Assembly: GCF_041103235.1 (NCBI RefSeq)
Contig: NZ_JBGCUN010000001.1
Span: 2,356,001 to 2,420,000, forward strand
DNA from: Yoonia sp. R2331
GTDB taxonomy: Bacteria; Pseudomonadota; Alphaproteobacteria; Rhodobacterales; Rhodobacteraceae
DNA: 64,000 nt
Direction: 5' to 3'
The notes beneath the pieces are model-generated. The model was given only the letters and a program-made list of their open reading frames with translations. It had not been told where the DNA came from and did no database searches. This document shows, piece after piece, positions 53,054-62,235 of the stretch (its first letter is position 1; each line of letters opens with the position of its first letter). Both the position numbers and the translations under genes were made by a program.

Positions 53054-53914
53054 ATGCCCGGCCTCAGCTTTGAATTCTTCCCGCCCAAATCCCTCGAAGC
53101 CTCGTTCCGCTTGTGGGACTGCGTCAACACGCTGGCGCCATTGGCCCCTGACTTCGTCTCGGTCACCTACGGCGCGGGCGGCACCACGCGAAAGCTGACG
53201 CACGAGGCGGTCAGCACCCTGCACAAGACCACTGACCTTGCGGTTGCGGCCCACCTGACCTGCGTTGACGCAACCCGGGAAGAGACCCTGGCCATCGCCG
53301 AACGCTACGCCGATGCGGGCATCACCGACATCGTGGCCCTGCGTGGCGATGCGCCAAAGGGCAGCGATGGCTTTGCCGCCCACCCCGAGGGCTTTGCTTC
53401 TTCCGTTGATCTGATCGCGGCCTTGGCTGAAACCGGCAAATTCAACATCCGCGTGGGCGCCTACCCCGAAAAACACCCCGAGGCTGCCGATCAGGCCGCA
53501 GACATCGCATTCCTGAAGCGCAAGATCGACGCAGGTGCGACCTCGGCCATCACACAGTTCTTCTTTGAAGCGGACACATTCTTTCGGTTCCGCGATGCCT
53601 GTGTGAAAGCCGGGATCGACGCGCCGATCATCCCCGGCATCCTGCCGGTGGAAAACTGGACCGGCGTGCGCAAATTTGCTGCCCAATGCGGCACGAACAT
53701 CCCTGCCGTTGTGGCCCAGGCCTTCGAGAATGCGACCCGCGACGACACCACCGACCTGTTGGCCACAGCGCTGGCGACAGAGCTCTGCGATGATCTCCTG
53801 ACCGGCGGGGTTGACCATCTGCACTTCTACACGCTCAACAAACCCGGCCTCACCTTTGACGTGGCCCGTGCCCTGGGAATTGCCCCCAAGTACCGCTTGC
53901 AAAACGTCGCCTGA
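53054..53914 (+). CDS. metF: 5,10-methylenetetrahydrofolate reductase
   Basis: This 286-aa flavoprotein reduces methylene-THF to 5-methyl-THF for methionine synthesis. Motifs include SFEFFPPKS at the N-terminus, FVSVTYGAGG, DIVALRGD, a TQFFFE strand and the final LHFYTLNK. I start it at ATG 53054 with AAAGGA upstream; the much longer open frame runs antisense over metR. It is under probable MetR control. Confidence 0.96.
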   Translation: MPGLSFEFFPPKSLEASFRLWDCVNTLAPLAPDFVSVTYGAGGTTRKLTHEAVSTLHKTTDLAVAAHLTCVDATREETLAIAERYADAGITDIVALRGDAPKGSDGFAAHPEGFASSVDLIAALAETGKFNIRVGAYPEKHPEAADQAADIAFLKRKIDAGATSAITQFFFEADTFFRFRDACVKAGIDAPIIPGILPVENWTGVRKFAAQCGTNIPAVVAQAFENATRDDTTDLLATALATELCDDLLTGGVDHLHFYTLNKPGLTFDVARALGIAPKYRLQNVA

Positions 53915-53947
53915 CGCGGCAGCCTCCGGCCAAAAGCCAGAGCCATC

Positions 53948-54427
53948 ATGATCTTCGCCAAATCCCCGTCAGAGCTTCCGGACAACGACAAGATCCTGTC
54001 AATGTCGGGCTTCGATTTCATGTGCGGGATACGTGACGGCACCCTGCCCCACCCGCCGATTGCGCGCCTGCTGAACTATCGTGTTGATACGGTTTCCGAG
54101 GGCAAGGTCATATTTCGCGGCACCCCGCAATTCGATCATGTGAACCCCACCGGCACCGTGCATGGCGGCTGGTACGGCACCCTGCTTGACAGCTGCATGG
54201 CCTGCGCGGTGATGACAACTGTGCCACAAGGGTCGGTCTACACAACGCTGGAATACAAGGTGAACCTGACCCGCACGATCCCGCTCGGGACCGAGGTGCT
54301 GGCGATTGGCACCATTGACCACGCAGGCCGCTCAACCGGGGTGGCATCGGGCCAGATTGTGGATGCACAAACCGGCAAACTTTATGCCACCGGCTCAACC
54401 ACCTGCATCATTATGCAGATCGGCTGA
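53948..54427 (+). CDS. PaaI-type hotdog-fold thioesterase
   Basis: The 159-aa protein has the hotdog acyl-CoA thioesterase motif TGTVHGGWYGTLLD, whose HGG and nearby Asp are typical of PaaI-like enzymes. The strand TTLEYKVNLTRTI is also typical. It hydrolyses an unidentified acyl-CoA. It lies 33 bp after metF in the same direction. Confidence 0.87.
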   Translation: MIFAKSPSELPDNDKILSMSGFDFMCGIRDGTLPHPPIARLLNYRVDTVSEGKVIFRGTPQFDHVNPTGTVHGGWYGTLLDSCMACAVMTTVPQGSVYTTLEYKVNLTRTIPLGTEVLAIGTIDHAGRSTGVASGQIVDAQTGKLYATGSTTCIIMQIG

Positions 54428-54448
54428 CAGACCCTGCGGCACCGCCTG

Positions 54449-54472
54449 TCTTTCTTCCGAATGAAAATATGC
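54449..54472. repeat. Dispersed AT-rich repeat, copy 3
   Basis: TCTTTCTTCCGAATGAAAATATGC, shortly after the PaaI-like gene, matches the copy after valS (CTTTCTTTTGAATAAAAATATGC at 62071) in most positions. It belongs to the same family as the copies at 28928 and 47336. Confidence 0.5.
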
Positions 54473-54517
54473 AAATCCAACATGCGCCAACCCTTGCCAC
54501 GCCGGCAGCAGCGCACC

Positions 54518-54537
54518 CAGAATTTTTCAAAATTCTG
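54518..54537. terminator. Bidirectional terminator-like palindrome
   Basis: CAGAATTTT-TC-AAAATTCTG is a perfect 9-bp inverted repeat with an AT-rich core between two convergent genes (PaaI-like and DUF2235). It can act on either strand. Confidence 0.5.
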
Positions 54538-54545
54538 CCCCGCCC

Positions 54546-55574
54546 TCAGATCACCCGGTCCGCGACACTTTCATGTAGCCGTTCAGAGGGGTCGCCCCCC
54601 ACAACCCGCTTGCGCCGGGTGACAAAGATCTTGCCCCAGCCGCGCCATGTGCTGACCGAAGGGGCCGTCACATCACAAGGGAAACGGCTGCGCCACCCGG
54701 CTGGCAAAGGCAGCCCACACGCGTCCAGCCGGTCCAGCATCCAGACCAGCGGGATATTCGCCAGCGGACGCGCCGCCTCAAACCCGTTCAACTGCCCGCC
54801 CACATCTCCATGGGTGCCGCGAAACCAAACCTGTTCCACGTGCCCATCCCAATTGGGGTCGCTCTCCCACAGCACCGGTCGGTAGGCCACGCGGGTTTCG
54901 TCCAGCCCCAGCGCATGAAACCCGTGGCGCACCACATGGCCCAGCGCGTGATTGTGAAACGCATGGCGCGCGGCACTGACACGCCAGACCACAGGGGCCA
55001 CCAGCCCCAGCGATTTGACCGTGTCCCAGACCGCCACCGCCTCGATCTCGATCTCCGGGTGGCAATGCTCTTTCCAGAACGCTGCCGCCGCCTCTGATGT
55101 CGCGCCCGCCTCGTAGTGACGATAGGCGGTCTGCACGGCCCGTTCGGTGGCACATTCCGCGCGCACCAGCCCTACCATATCCACCACCCCGGCCAGCGAC
55201 CGCACCGCATAGGCCCCGCGGGAATAGCCCATCAGGATAATCTTGTCGCCGGGCCGATAGCGGCTGGCCAGAACCCCATAGGCGCGCCTGATCTGCCGGT
55301 TGATTCCACGCCCTGCCGCGACATCCGCTGTCTGCCGCCAGTCGCGCCATTGAATGCCCGCCTCGTAATAAACTGTCAGATTGGCCCCTCGCCCGGCCTC
55401 ATTCAGCAGCTTGTAGGTCTGGCCTGCGTGCGTCTCATACCCCGGCTTGAGGGACGACATCGTCCCATCCAGAATGATCACATGGATCGCAGGGCCACGC
55501 GCATCACGCGGCTGACCGGTCTCTTGTCGCGGCCTGCGCCCGACAAGCCCGAAAACCCAGTCACGAAGCGACAC
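54546..55574 (-). CDS. DUF2235-domain protein (alpha/beta-hydrolase-like)
   Basis: The 342-aa product has the nucleophile elbow GYSRGAYAVRSLAG and a later FRGTHGDVGGQ block, the hallmark of DUF2235 (T6SS phospholipase effector-like) proteins. I start it at GTG 55574, overlapping the molybdenum hydroxylase gene by 14 nt, because upstream residues belong to another frame. No T6SS genes are in the window, so it is more likely a housekeeping or orphan hydrolase. Substrate unknown. Confidence 0.85.
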   Translation of the reverse strand: MSLRDWVFGLVGRRPRQETGQPRDARGPAIHVIILDGTMSSLKPGYETHAGQTYKLLNEAGRGANLTVYYEAGIQWRDWRQTADVAAGRGINRQIRRAYGVLASRYRPGDKIILMGYSRGAYAVRSLAGVVDMVGLVRAECATERAVQTAYRHYEAGATSEAAAAFWKEHCHPEIEIEAVAVWDTVKSLGLVAPVVWRVSAARHAFHNHALGHVVRHGFHALGLDETRVAYRPVLWESDPNWDGHVEQVWFRGTHGDVGGQLNGFEAARPLANIPLVWMLDRLDACGLPLPAGWRSRFPCDVTAPSVSTWRGWGKIFVTRRKRVVGGDPSERLHESVADRVI

Positions 55575-57861
55575 GGTCTTCCCTGGCCTCTTGCACCCAA
55601 CGCCACACCCGGTGCGGCGTAAACGGCATCGCAACCTCCGTCACACCCACTTCTGACAGCGCATCCAGCGCCGCATTGGTCACAGCGGCCAGCGCGCCCA
55701 CCGTGCCCGCCTCGCCACAGCCCTTCATACCCATCGGGTTGTAAACACTTGGCGTACCGCGCGTCTGAAAGGTGATCATCGGTATGTCATCAGCGCGCGG
55801 CATGCCGTAATCCATGAAGGTCGCGGTCAACAACTGCGCATCTTCATCAAAAACCACATGTTCAGTCAGCGCCTGCCCCAGGCCCTGTGCGACCCCGCCG
55901 TGAATTTGCCCCTCAACCAGCATCGGATTGATCAGATTGCCAAAGTCATCCACCACCGCATAGCGCACCACGCGTGTGACCCCGGTTTCAGGATCAACCT
56001 CCACCTCGGCGATATGGCAACCGTTTGGAAAACTGCGCCCATCCAGCGTGATCCGCGCGGAATGCCGCATCAGATCATCGCGCCCCGCCGCGCGGGCCAT
56101 CTCGGCCACCTCCAGCATGCTGGGCGTCAGGTTCGACCCCGCGATGCGGAACCGCTCATCATCAAAGCTGACATCGCTCGCGTCCACCCCCTCAGCCTCG
56201 GCCAGAAAGGCACCAAAGGCCGCCACAATCACCTCGACCGTGGCCAGCGTGGCGGTGTTCTGCACCGTAACGGACCGTGACCCACCGGTGCCGCCGCCGG
56301 TGGCAATCAGATCGCTGTCGCCTTGCACAATCTCAATCTGATCCGCCGGAATGCCGGTCTGATCAGACATGAAGTGGGCATAAACCGTCTCATGCCCCTG
56401 CCCGTTTGATTGGGTGCCCACGAACATCTTGGCCCCCTTCGGCGTGAACTCCACCGTTGTGGTCTCGCTGGGATCGCCCAGGATGCTCTCGATATAGTAA
56501 CACAGACCAATCCCCCGCAGCCGACCCGCTTCGGCACTGTCAGCCTTCCTTGCGACAAAGCCCGGCATATCCGCCACCTCTGCGGCACGTTCCAGCAGCG
56601 CGCTGAACTCGCCCACGTCATAGGTCACACCCGTGGGCGTGGTGTAGGGAAACTGATCGGGCCGGATAAAGTTGCGCTTCCGCAGCTCCAGCGGATCAAC
56701 ACCCAACTGTCGCGCGGCCTGATCCATCGCCCGTTCCAGCACAAAAATCGCCTCTGGCCGGCCCGCACCGCGGTAGGCATCCACCGGCGTGGTGTTGGTA
56801 TAGACCCCCCGCACCGCCATGTAAGCCTTTGGAATATCATAGGTTCCGGTCAAAACCTTGCTAAAAAGCTCGGTCTGGATGTTCTGCGCAAAGCCCGAAT
56901 TATAGGCCCCCATATTGGCAACCGTGTCCAACTGATAGCCGGTAATCCGCAAATCCGCATCAAACCCGATCACCACTTCCGTGGTCAGATCGCGCCCTGC
57001 ATTGTCGGTCAGCATGGCTTCGGTTCGTTCCGACATCCAGCGCACCGGGCGGCCAAGGGTGCGTGCGGCAAAAGCCACGGCAAAGGTCTCGGGGTAGTTG
57101 AAAGCCTTGGTGCCAAATCCGCCGCCCACATCGGGGTTGGTGACCCGCAGATCAGCAGCATCTATCCCCAGCGCCTTTGCGACCGGCCCCTTGGTGCCCC
57201 AGACCCCCTGCCCGTTGACCGAAACATGCAGGCGGTCGCCCTCTGGTTCGGCATAGCAGCCGCGTGGCTCCATGCTGTTGGGGATGATCCGGTTGTCAGG
57301 CGCGCGCAGGCGCACCACGTGGGCCGCGTCGTTGATCGCAGCCGCCGTGCCCTCCGCATCGCCCATGCCCCAGTCAAAGGCCACATTGTCAGGTGCCTCA
57401 TCGTGCAGCACCTCGCCGCCGGGGCCCACATCCACCTTGGCCGGGCGGTCGTCGATCTCCAGCCAGATCGCCTCTGCGGCATCCTTGGCCTGCGCCATGC
57501 TTTCGGCCACGATCATCACCACCGCTTCGCCCACATGGCGCACGCGACCTTGCGCCAAAATCGGCCGCACCGGCTTGGCCCCCTTGCTGCCATCGCGGTT
57601 GGTGACCACACCTCCGCCAATGTCCATCCGCACACCTGCCGCCGCCAAATCCGCGGCGGCTGCGGCCATCACCACGCCGGGCATGGCGCGCACCTCCTCC
57701 AGATCAGGCGGGGTCAGATCGCCATGCCCCTGACTGCTCCGCAGGAAATAAGCCACCAGCGCGCTCTCGGGTGCAATGTCGTCCACGTAACGCCCCTGAC
57801 CGGTCAGAAACCGCAGATCCTCGATGCGTTTGACAGGTTGGCTGCGCCCAAACTTTTCCAT
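55561..57861 (-). CDS. Xanthine dehydrogenase-family molybdopterin-binding subunit (CoxL form II-like)
   Basis: The 766-aa protein is the large Mo-cofactor subunit of a molybdenum hydroxylase. GGGFGTKAF is one cofactor-binding loop. AYRGAGRPEA is the form II signature (form I CO dehydrogenase has AYRCSFR), so CO oxidation is not expected. The catalytic glutamate is in KGCGEAGTVG. I start it at ATG 57861 with GGAG upstream. The FAD and [2Fe-2S] subunits normally adjacent are absent here, so it must pair with distant genes or act differently. Confidence 0.9.
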   Translation of the reverse strand: MEKFGRSQPVKRIEDLRFLTGQGRYVDDIAPESALVAYFLRSSQGHGDLTPPDLEEVRAMPGVVMAAAAADLAAAGVRMDIGGGVVTNRDGSKGAKPVRPILAQGRVRHVGEAVVMIVAESMAQAKDAAEAIWLEIDDRPAKVDVGPGGEVLHDEAPDNVAFDWGMGDAEGTAAAINDAAHVVRLRAPDNRIIPNSMEPRGCYAEPEGDRLHVSVNGQGVWGTKGPVAKALGIDAADLRVTNPDVGGGFGTKAFNYPETFAVAFAARTLGRPVRWMSERTEAMLTDNAGRDLTTEVVIGFDADLRITGYQLDTVANMGAYNSGFAQNIQTELFSKVLTGTYDIPKAYMAVRGVYTNTTPVDAYRGAGRPEAIFVLERAMDQAARQLGVDPLELRKRNFIRPDQFPYTTPTGVTYDVGEFSALLERAAEVADMPGFVARKADSAEAGRLRGIGLCYYIESILGDPSETTTVEFTPKGAKMFVGTQSNGQGHETVYAHFMSDQTGIPADQIEIVQGDSDLIATGGGTGGSRSVTVQNTATLATVEVIVAAFGAFLAEAEGVDASDVSFDDERFRIAGSNLTPSMLEVAEMARAAGRDDLMRHSARITLDGRSFPNGCHIAEVEVDPETGVTRVVRYAVVDDFGNLINPMLVEGQIHGGVAQGLGQALTEHVVFDEDAQLLTATFMDYGMPRADDIPMITFQTRGTPSVYNPMGMKGCGEAGTVGALAAVTNAALDALSEVGVTEVAMPFTPHRVWRWVQEAREDRVAS

Positions 57862-58016
57862 TGCGATCTCCGTGATGTGCACAGGCGACCCTAACCGCCC
57901 TGTGCTGCGTGTCCAGATGTCGCTGCGGGACAAGACGGACCAGTTTGCGCCCCGCAGACTGCTTGGAAACAGTTGGGTGCAACCGGTAGAAGCAGCTTTT
58001 GTAATAAGGCAGAGAC

Positions 58017-58616
58017 ATGATGGACCACGTCAAATTCACCGCGATGAAAGACGGCGACAAGGAAGACTATGACTTCCTGACCGCGCACGAGGTCGCCTAC
58101 ACCAAAGGCACCGCCGACCGGCTATTGACCGCATTGGTCAGCCTTGACGAAAGCCTCTCCGGCTACCAGATCACCCGCCTCGGTCATTCGCTGCAAGCCG
58201 CCACCCGGGCAGAGCGTGACGGCGCGGATATCGACTGGATCGTGGCCGCCCTGCTGCACGACATCGGCGACATCTTCGCCCCCTATAATCACGACGAATA
58301 CGCCGCCACGATCCTGCGGCCCTTCGTGCGTGAACAGGTCACTTGGGTGGTCGAAAAGCACGGTGATTTCCAATTGGTCTACTACGGCGAACACGTCGGC
58401 GCAGACCCCGAAAAACGCCAGCAATATGCCGGCCACCCCTATTTCGACGACTGCGCGCAATTCTGCGAACGCTGGGATCAGAATTCTTTCGACCCCGCCT
58501 ATGACCACCTGCCCCTGTCGCACTTCGCTGACCGCGTCCGCTCCGTCTTTGCCCGCACAGCCTACGACCCTGCAATAATCCAACCCGGCGTGCGCGTCCC
58601 GCTTTCAAGCAGCTAA
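58017..58616 (+). CDS. HD-domain protein, possibly PhnZ/TmpB-type oxygenase-like
   Basis: The 199-aa protein has an HD metal site: RLGHSLQAATRAE, LLHDIGD, YNHDEYAA and a later EKHGDFQ histidine. This resembles small HD oxygenases such as PhnZ and TmpB, which use a di-iron centre to cleave phosphonates. It could equally be a phosphohydrolase. No phosphonate genes are adjacent. It is divergent from the molybdenum hydroxylase gene. Function uncertain. Confidence 0.78.
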   Translation: MMDHVKFTAMKDGDKEDYDFLTAHEVAYTKGTADRLLTALVSLDESLSGYQITRLGHSLQAATRAERDGADIDWIVAALLHDIGDIFAPYNHDEYAATILRPFVREQVTWVVEKHGDFQLVYYGEHVGADPEKRQQYAGHPYFDDCAQFCERWDQNSFDPAYDHLPLSHFADRVRSVFARTAYDPAIIQPGVRVPLSSS

Positions 58617-58891
58617 GCAGACCGCCGCACGCTTCGACAGATGGCAAGCCCTCGGGCATCAGGGTTTCAAAAGGGATATTGACTGAAGCGATCACTGTTC
58701 CCGGTCGTTCATGGGCATAAGGACCCCGTACGACATTAAGCCGCGCAAATTTCACTTGTGCCCTCGCTGCAATTGACACCCTCCGCTCCGCCCAACTGTC
58801 CGCGCATCATTCGCCGCTCGACCGGATCAGACACCCTTTTCCTTCCCCGCCCCATTCGCTATCTGACGGGCAACCAGACAGGACCAGACCC
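58617..58891. other. Intergenic region upstream of valS
   Basis: This 275-bp gap holds no recognised gene. A minus-strand frame extends into it (58780 leftward) but overlaps the HD gene antisense, with no ribosome site and no recognisable family. AGGACCAGACCC before ATG 58892 gives a weak valS ribosome site. I see no T-box or clear promoter. Confidence 0.4.
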
Positions 58892-61800
58892 ATGCCGATG
58901 GAAAAGACATTCGACGCCGCCACGCGCGAGCCGCAGATTTACGCCGATTGGGAGACCTCCGGCGCATTCAAGGCCGGGGCCAACGCCCGCACCGATGCCG
59001 CGACCTATTGCATCATGCTGCCGCCCCCCAATGTCACCGGCCACCTGCACGTCGGCCACGCCTTTTCCCAAACCCTGATGGACATCCTGATCCGCTGGAA
59101 ACGCATGCAGGGCTTTGACACCCTCTGGCAGCCCGGCCTCGACCACGCGGGCATCGCCACCCAGCTGATGGTGGAAAAGGACCTCGCCGCCAAAGGCGAA
59201 CCCAAGCGCACCGAGATGGGCCGCGAGAAATTCCTCGGCAAGGTCTGGGAATGGAAGCAAGCCTCCGGCGGCGTTATCGAACAACAAGCCCGCCGCATGG
59301 GCCACTCCATGGACTGGGAACGCTCTGCCTTCACCATGTCCGGCGCCGACAGCGCGCCCGCAGGCGAAAAGCCCGGCAACTTCCACGAGGCCGTGCTCAA
59401 GGTCTTCGTCGACATGTATGACAAGGGCCTGATCTATCGCGGCAAACGCCTTGTGAACTGGGACCCGCACTTTGAAACCGCGATCTCCGACCTCGAGGTG
59501 GAAAACACCGAAGTCGACGGCCACATGTGGCACTTCAAATACCCGCTCGCCGGTGGCGAGACCTACGAATACGTCGAGAAAGATGAAGACGGCAACGTCA
59601 CGCTGCGCGAAACGCGCGACTATATCTCCATCGCCACCACCCGGCCCGAAACCATGCTGGGCGACGGTGCCGTGGCCGTCCACAAGGATGACGAACGTTA
59701 CGCCCCCATCGTCGGCAAGCTCTGCGAAATCCCCGTGGGTCCCAAAGCACAGCGCCGCCTGATCCCGATCATCACCGACCCCTACCCCGACATGAATTTC
59801 GGCTCCGGTGCGGTGAAAATCACTGGTGCGCATGACTTCAACGACTACGAAGTCGCCAAGCGCGGCGGCATCCCGATGTACAACCTGATGGACACGAAGG
59901 GTGCTATGCGCGCCGACGGCAAACCCTATGCGGAAGAGGCAGCAACGGCCCAAGCCATCGCCAACGGCGAACAGGACTTTGACGAGGCGATGATCGCCGC
60001 GATGAACCTCGTGCCTGAGGCCTACCGCGGGTTAGACCGGTTCGAAGCCCGCGCCGCGGTCGTCGCCGACATCACCGCCGAGGGGCTGGCCGTGATGACC
60101 CGCGCCGACGACGCCCGTCTGGGTAGGCCGGGGTTCACCCCGGCAGAAGGCGAAGACGTTCCCATGGTCCCGCTGATCGAAGCCAAAAAAATCATGCAAC
60201 CCTTCGGCGACCGCTCCAAGGTGGTCATCGAACCGATGCTGACCGACCAATGGTTCGTCGACACCGCCAAAATCGTCGGCCCCGCTTTGGACGCCGTGAA
60301 ATCCGGCGAGGTGAAGATCATGCCGGAAAGCGGCGAAAAGGTCTTCTACCACTGGCTGGAAAACATCGAACCCTGGTGCATCTCCCGCCAACTCTGGTGG
60401 GGCCACCAGATCCCGGTTTGGACCGCTCAGGTGCCCACAGTAAATGGTGAGGTTGGAACTTGGAATGTAAGTGTTGGCGCAGGAATCTCGCGAGAGAAAG
60501 CCAAGAAATTTATCGACGAAAACCGATATGACGACGAAGCAATGGGCGGTCGGTTATCACAAGGCGGCCTTCTAACAATGGAATTCTGTGCCGCAACTGT
60601 CGAAGAGGCGCAGGAAAAAATTGCAGACGTTTGGCTGGCACGAACAGGTCAGAGGCCTTCAGAATTTTTCGAAATCGAGGGTGACCCCGGTCATTGGTAT
60701 CTGAACTACGGCTGGACGCCCCAATCAAATAGCATCCCTATGTGGCGCGACCCCGACGTCCTCGACACCTGGTTCTCCTCCGGCCTCTGGCCCTTCGGCA
60801 CCCTCGGTTGGCCCGAAGACACGCCCGAACTGCAAAAATACTTCCCCGGCGACGTTCTCATCACCGGTCAGGACATCCTGTTCTTCTGGGTCGCCCGGAT
60901 GATGATGATGTCCCAAGCCGTGGAGCAAAAGAACCCCTTCCACACCGTCTACCTGCACCAACTGGTCCGCGACGCGAAGGGCCAGAAGATGTCCAAGACC
61001 ACCGGCAACGTCATCGACCCGCTCGACATGATCGACCAATACGGCGCCGACGCCCTGCGCATGTCCAATGCGGCGATGGCCGCGATCGGTGGTGTATTGA
61101 AAATTTCAGAAGACCGGATCAAGGGCTACCGCAACTTCGGCACGAAGCTCTGGAACGCCTGTCGCTTTGCCGAAATGAACGGCGTTTTTGATGCGGACAC
61201 GATGTGCATAGGTTCTGCATCAGATGTGCATGACCTCCGAACTGTTAACGCCTGGATCGTGGGCGAAACCGCCCGCACACGTGAAGTCGTGGACGCCGCC
61301 CTCACCGAATACCGCTTCAACGACGCCGCCAACGCGCTTTATGCCTTTGTCTGGGGCAAGGTCTGTGACTGGTACGTGGAACTGTCCAAACCGCTGCTGC
61401 TCGACGGCACACCGGAAGAAAAGAAGGAAACGCAAGAGGTTATGGCATGGGTCCTCGACCAATGCGTGATCCTGCTTCACCCGATCATGCCGTTTGTGAC
61501 CGAAGACCTCTGGGGCATCATGGGCAAGCGCGACAAGCCATTGGTCCACACCGACTGGCCCACCTACTCTGCCGCTGATCTGGTTAACCAAGATGCCGAC
61601 CGCGAAATGAACTGGACGATCTCCCTGATCGAAGGCATCCGCTCCGCCCGCGCCCAGATGAACGTGCCTGCGGGGCTGAAAATCCCTGTCATTCAGACAG
61701 ATAGCGATGCAGCGTCGGACACGGCCCTTGCCAACAATATGGCAATGATCGAAAAACTCGCCCGCATCACCGGCGTCGCCAAGGGCGACACCCCCAAAGG

Positions 61801-62068
61801 GTCGATCACAGTTGCGACAACGGGGGCCACCTTTGCCCTGCCGCTGGCCGATATCATCGACGTGGACGCGGAAAAGACACGCCTGTCCAAAGCCTTGGAA
61901 AAAGTTAACAAAGAGGCAACAGGCCTGCGCGGCCGCCTGAACAACCCCAAATTCGTGGCCTCCGCCCCCGAAGAGGTCGTTACCGAAGCCAAACACAATC
62001 TTTCGCTACGGGACGAAGAAATCGCGCAATTATCCACCGCGCTCGAAAAACTGGCTGAAATCGACTAA
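58892..62068 (+). CDS. valS: Valyl-tRNA synthetase
   Basis: The 1058-aa class I synthetase charges tRNA-Val. It has PPPNVTGHLHVGH (HIGH motif at 53-56), the CP1 editing domain, KMSK (699-702), the anticodon-binding domain and a C-terminal coiled-coil tail (ALEKVNKEATGLRGRL). It is about 100 residues longer than the usual ~950-aa ValS. An insert at about residues 512-615 (60425-60735) has noticeably lower GC and more A/T-ending codons than the flanks. Shorter similar patches occur near 61080-61250 and 61690-61750. Confidence 0.97.
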   Translation: MPMEKTFDAATREPQIYADWETSGAFKAGANARTDAATYCIMLPPPNVTGHLHVGHAFSQTLMDILIRWKRMQGFDTLWQPGLDHAGIATQLMVEKDLAAKGEPKRTEMGREKFLGKVWEWKQASGGVIEQQARRMGHSMDWERSAFTMSGADSAPAGEKPGNFHEAVLKVFVDMYDKGLIYRGKRLVNWDPHFETAISDLEVENTEVDGHMWHFKYPLAGGETYEYVEKDEDGNVTLRETRDYISIATTRPETMLGDGAVAVHKDDERYAPIVGKLCEIPVGPKAQRRLIPIITDPYPDMNFGSGAVKITGAHDFNDYEVAKRGGIPMYNLMDTKGAMRADGKPYAEEAATAQAIANGEQDFDEAMIAAMNLVPEAYRGLDRFEARAAVVADITAEGLAVMTRADDARLGRPGFTPAEGEDVPMVPLIEAKKIMQPFGDRSKVVIEPMLTDQWFVDTAKIVGPALDAVKSGEVKIMPESGEKVFYHWLENIEPWCISRQLWWGHQIPVWTAQVPTVNGEVGTWNVSVGAGISREKAKKFIDENRYDDEAMGGRLSQGGLLTMEFCAATVEEAQEKIADVWLARTGQRPSEFFEIEGDPGHWYLNYGWTPQSNSIPMWRDPDVLDTWFSSGLWPFGTLGWPEDTPELQKYFPGDVLITGQDILFFWVARMMMMSQAVEQKNPFHTVYLHQLVRDAKGQKMSKTTGNVIDPLDMIDQYGADALRMSNAAMAAIGGVLKISEDRIKGYRNFGTKLWNACRFAEMNGVFDADTMCIGSASDVHDLRTVNAWIVGETARTREVVDAALTEYRFNDAANALYAFVWGKVCDWYVELSKPLLLDGTPEEKKETQEVMAWVLDQCVILLHPIMPFVTEDLWGIMGKRDKPLVHTDWPTYSAADLVNQDADREMNWTISLIEGIRSARAQMNVPAGLKIPVIQTDSDAASDTALANNMAMIEKLARITGVAKGDTPKGSITVATTGATFALPLADIIDVDAEKTRLSKALEKVNKEATGLRGRLNNPKFVASAPEEVVTEAKHNLSLRDEEIAQLSTALEKLAEID

Positions 62069-62070
62069 GG

Positions 62071-62113
62071 CTTTCTTTTGAATAAAAATATGCCCGCCGG
62101 AGGCACCGGCGGG
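62071..62113. repeat. Dispersed AT-rich repeat with hairpin after valS, copy 4
   Basis: CTTTCTTTTGAATAAAAATATG is followed by CCCGCCGG (62093-62100), a 5-nt loop and CCGGCGGG (62106-62113), a perfect 8-bp stem. The AT-rich half matches the copy at 54449. The hairpin may help end valS transcription although no T-run follows. Confidence 0.55.
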
Positions 62114-62235
62114 TGACGCAACGCAAGCGCGCGTCAAAAGGGCAGAACGCCGTATCGTTGCGCCAGACTGTCGTGCGGGCCACCGGCCCGCCCCGCTGTT
62201 TCAATCATGGTAAACGCCGCCGCCGTGACGGTCAC

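Noticed and set aside
52052-53902. Single 616-aa minus-strand ORF spanning metR and antisense metF
   Set aside because: Only the C-terminal 304 residues form a LysR protein; the rest is the antisense of metF.
51782-53914. 710-aa + strand ORF ending in MetF
   Set aside because: The first ~420 codons are antisense to metR and low complexity; metF starts at 53054 with its own ribosome site.
55561-57861. CO dehydrogenase (CoxL form I)
   Set aside because: The active-site motif is AYRGAGR, not AYRCSFR, and CoxM/CoxS are absent.
58339-58779. Minus-strand 146-aa ORF overlapping the HD gene
   Set aside because: Most of it is antisense to a convincing gene; the 5' part looks protein-like but matches nothing I recognise.
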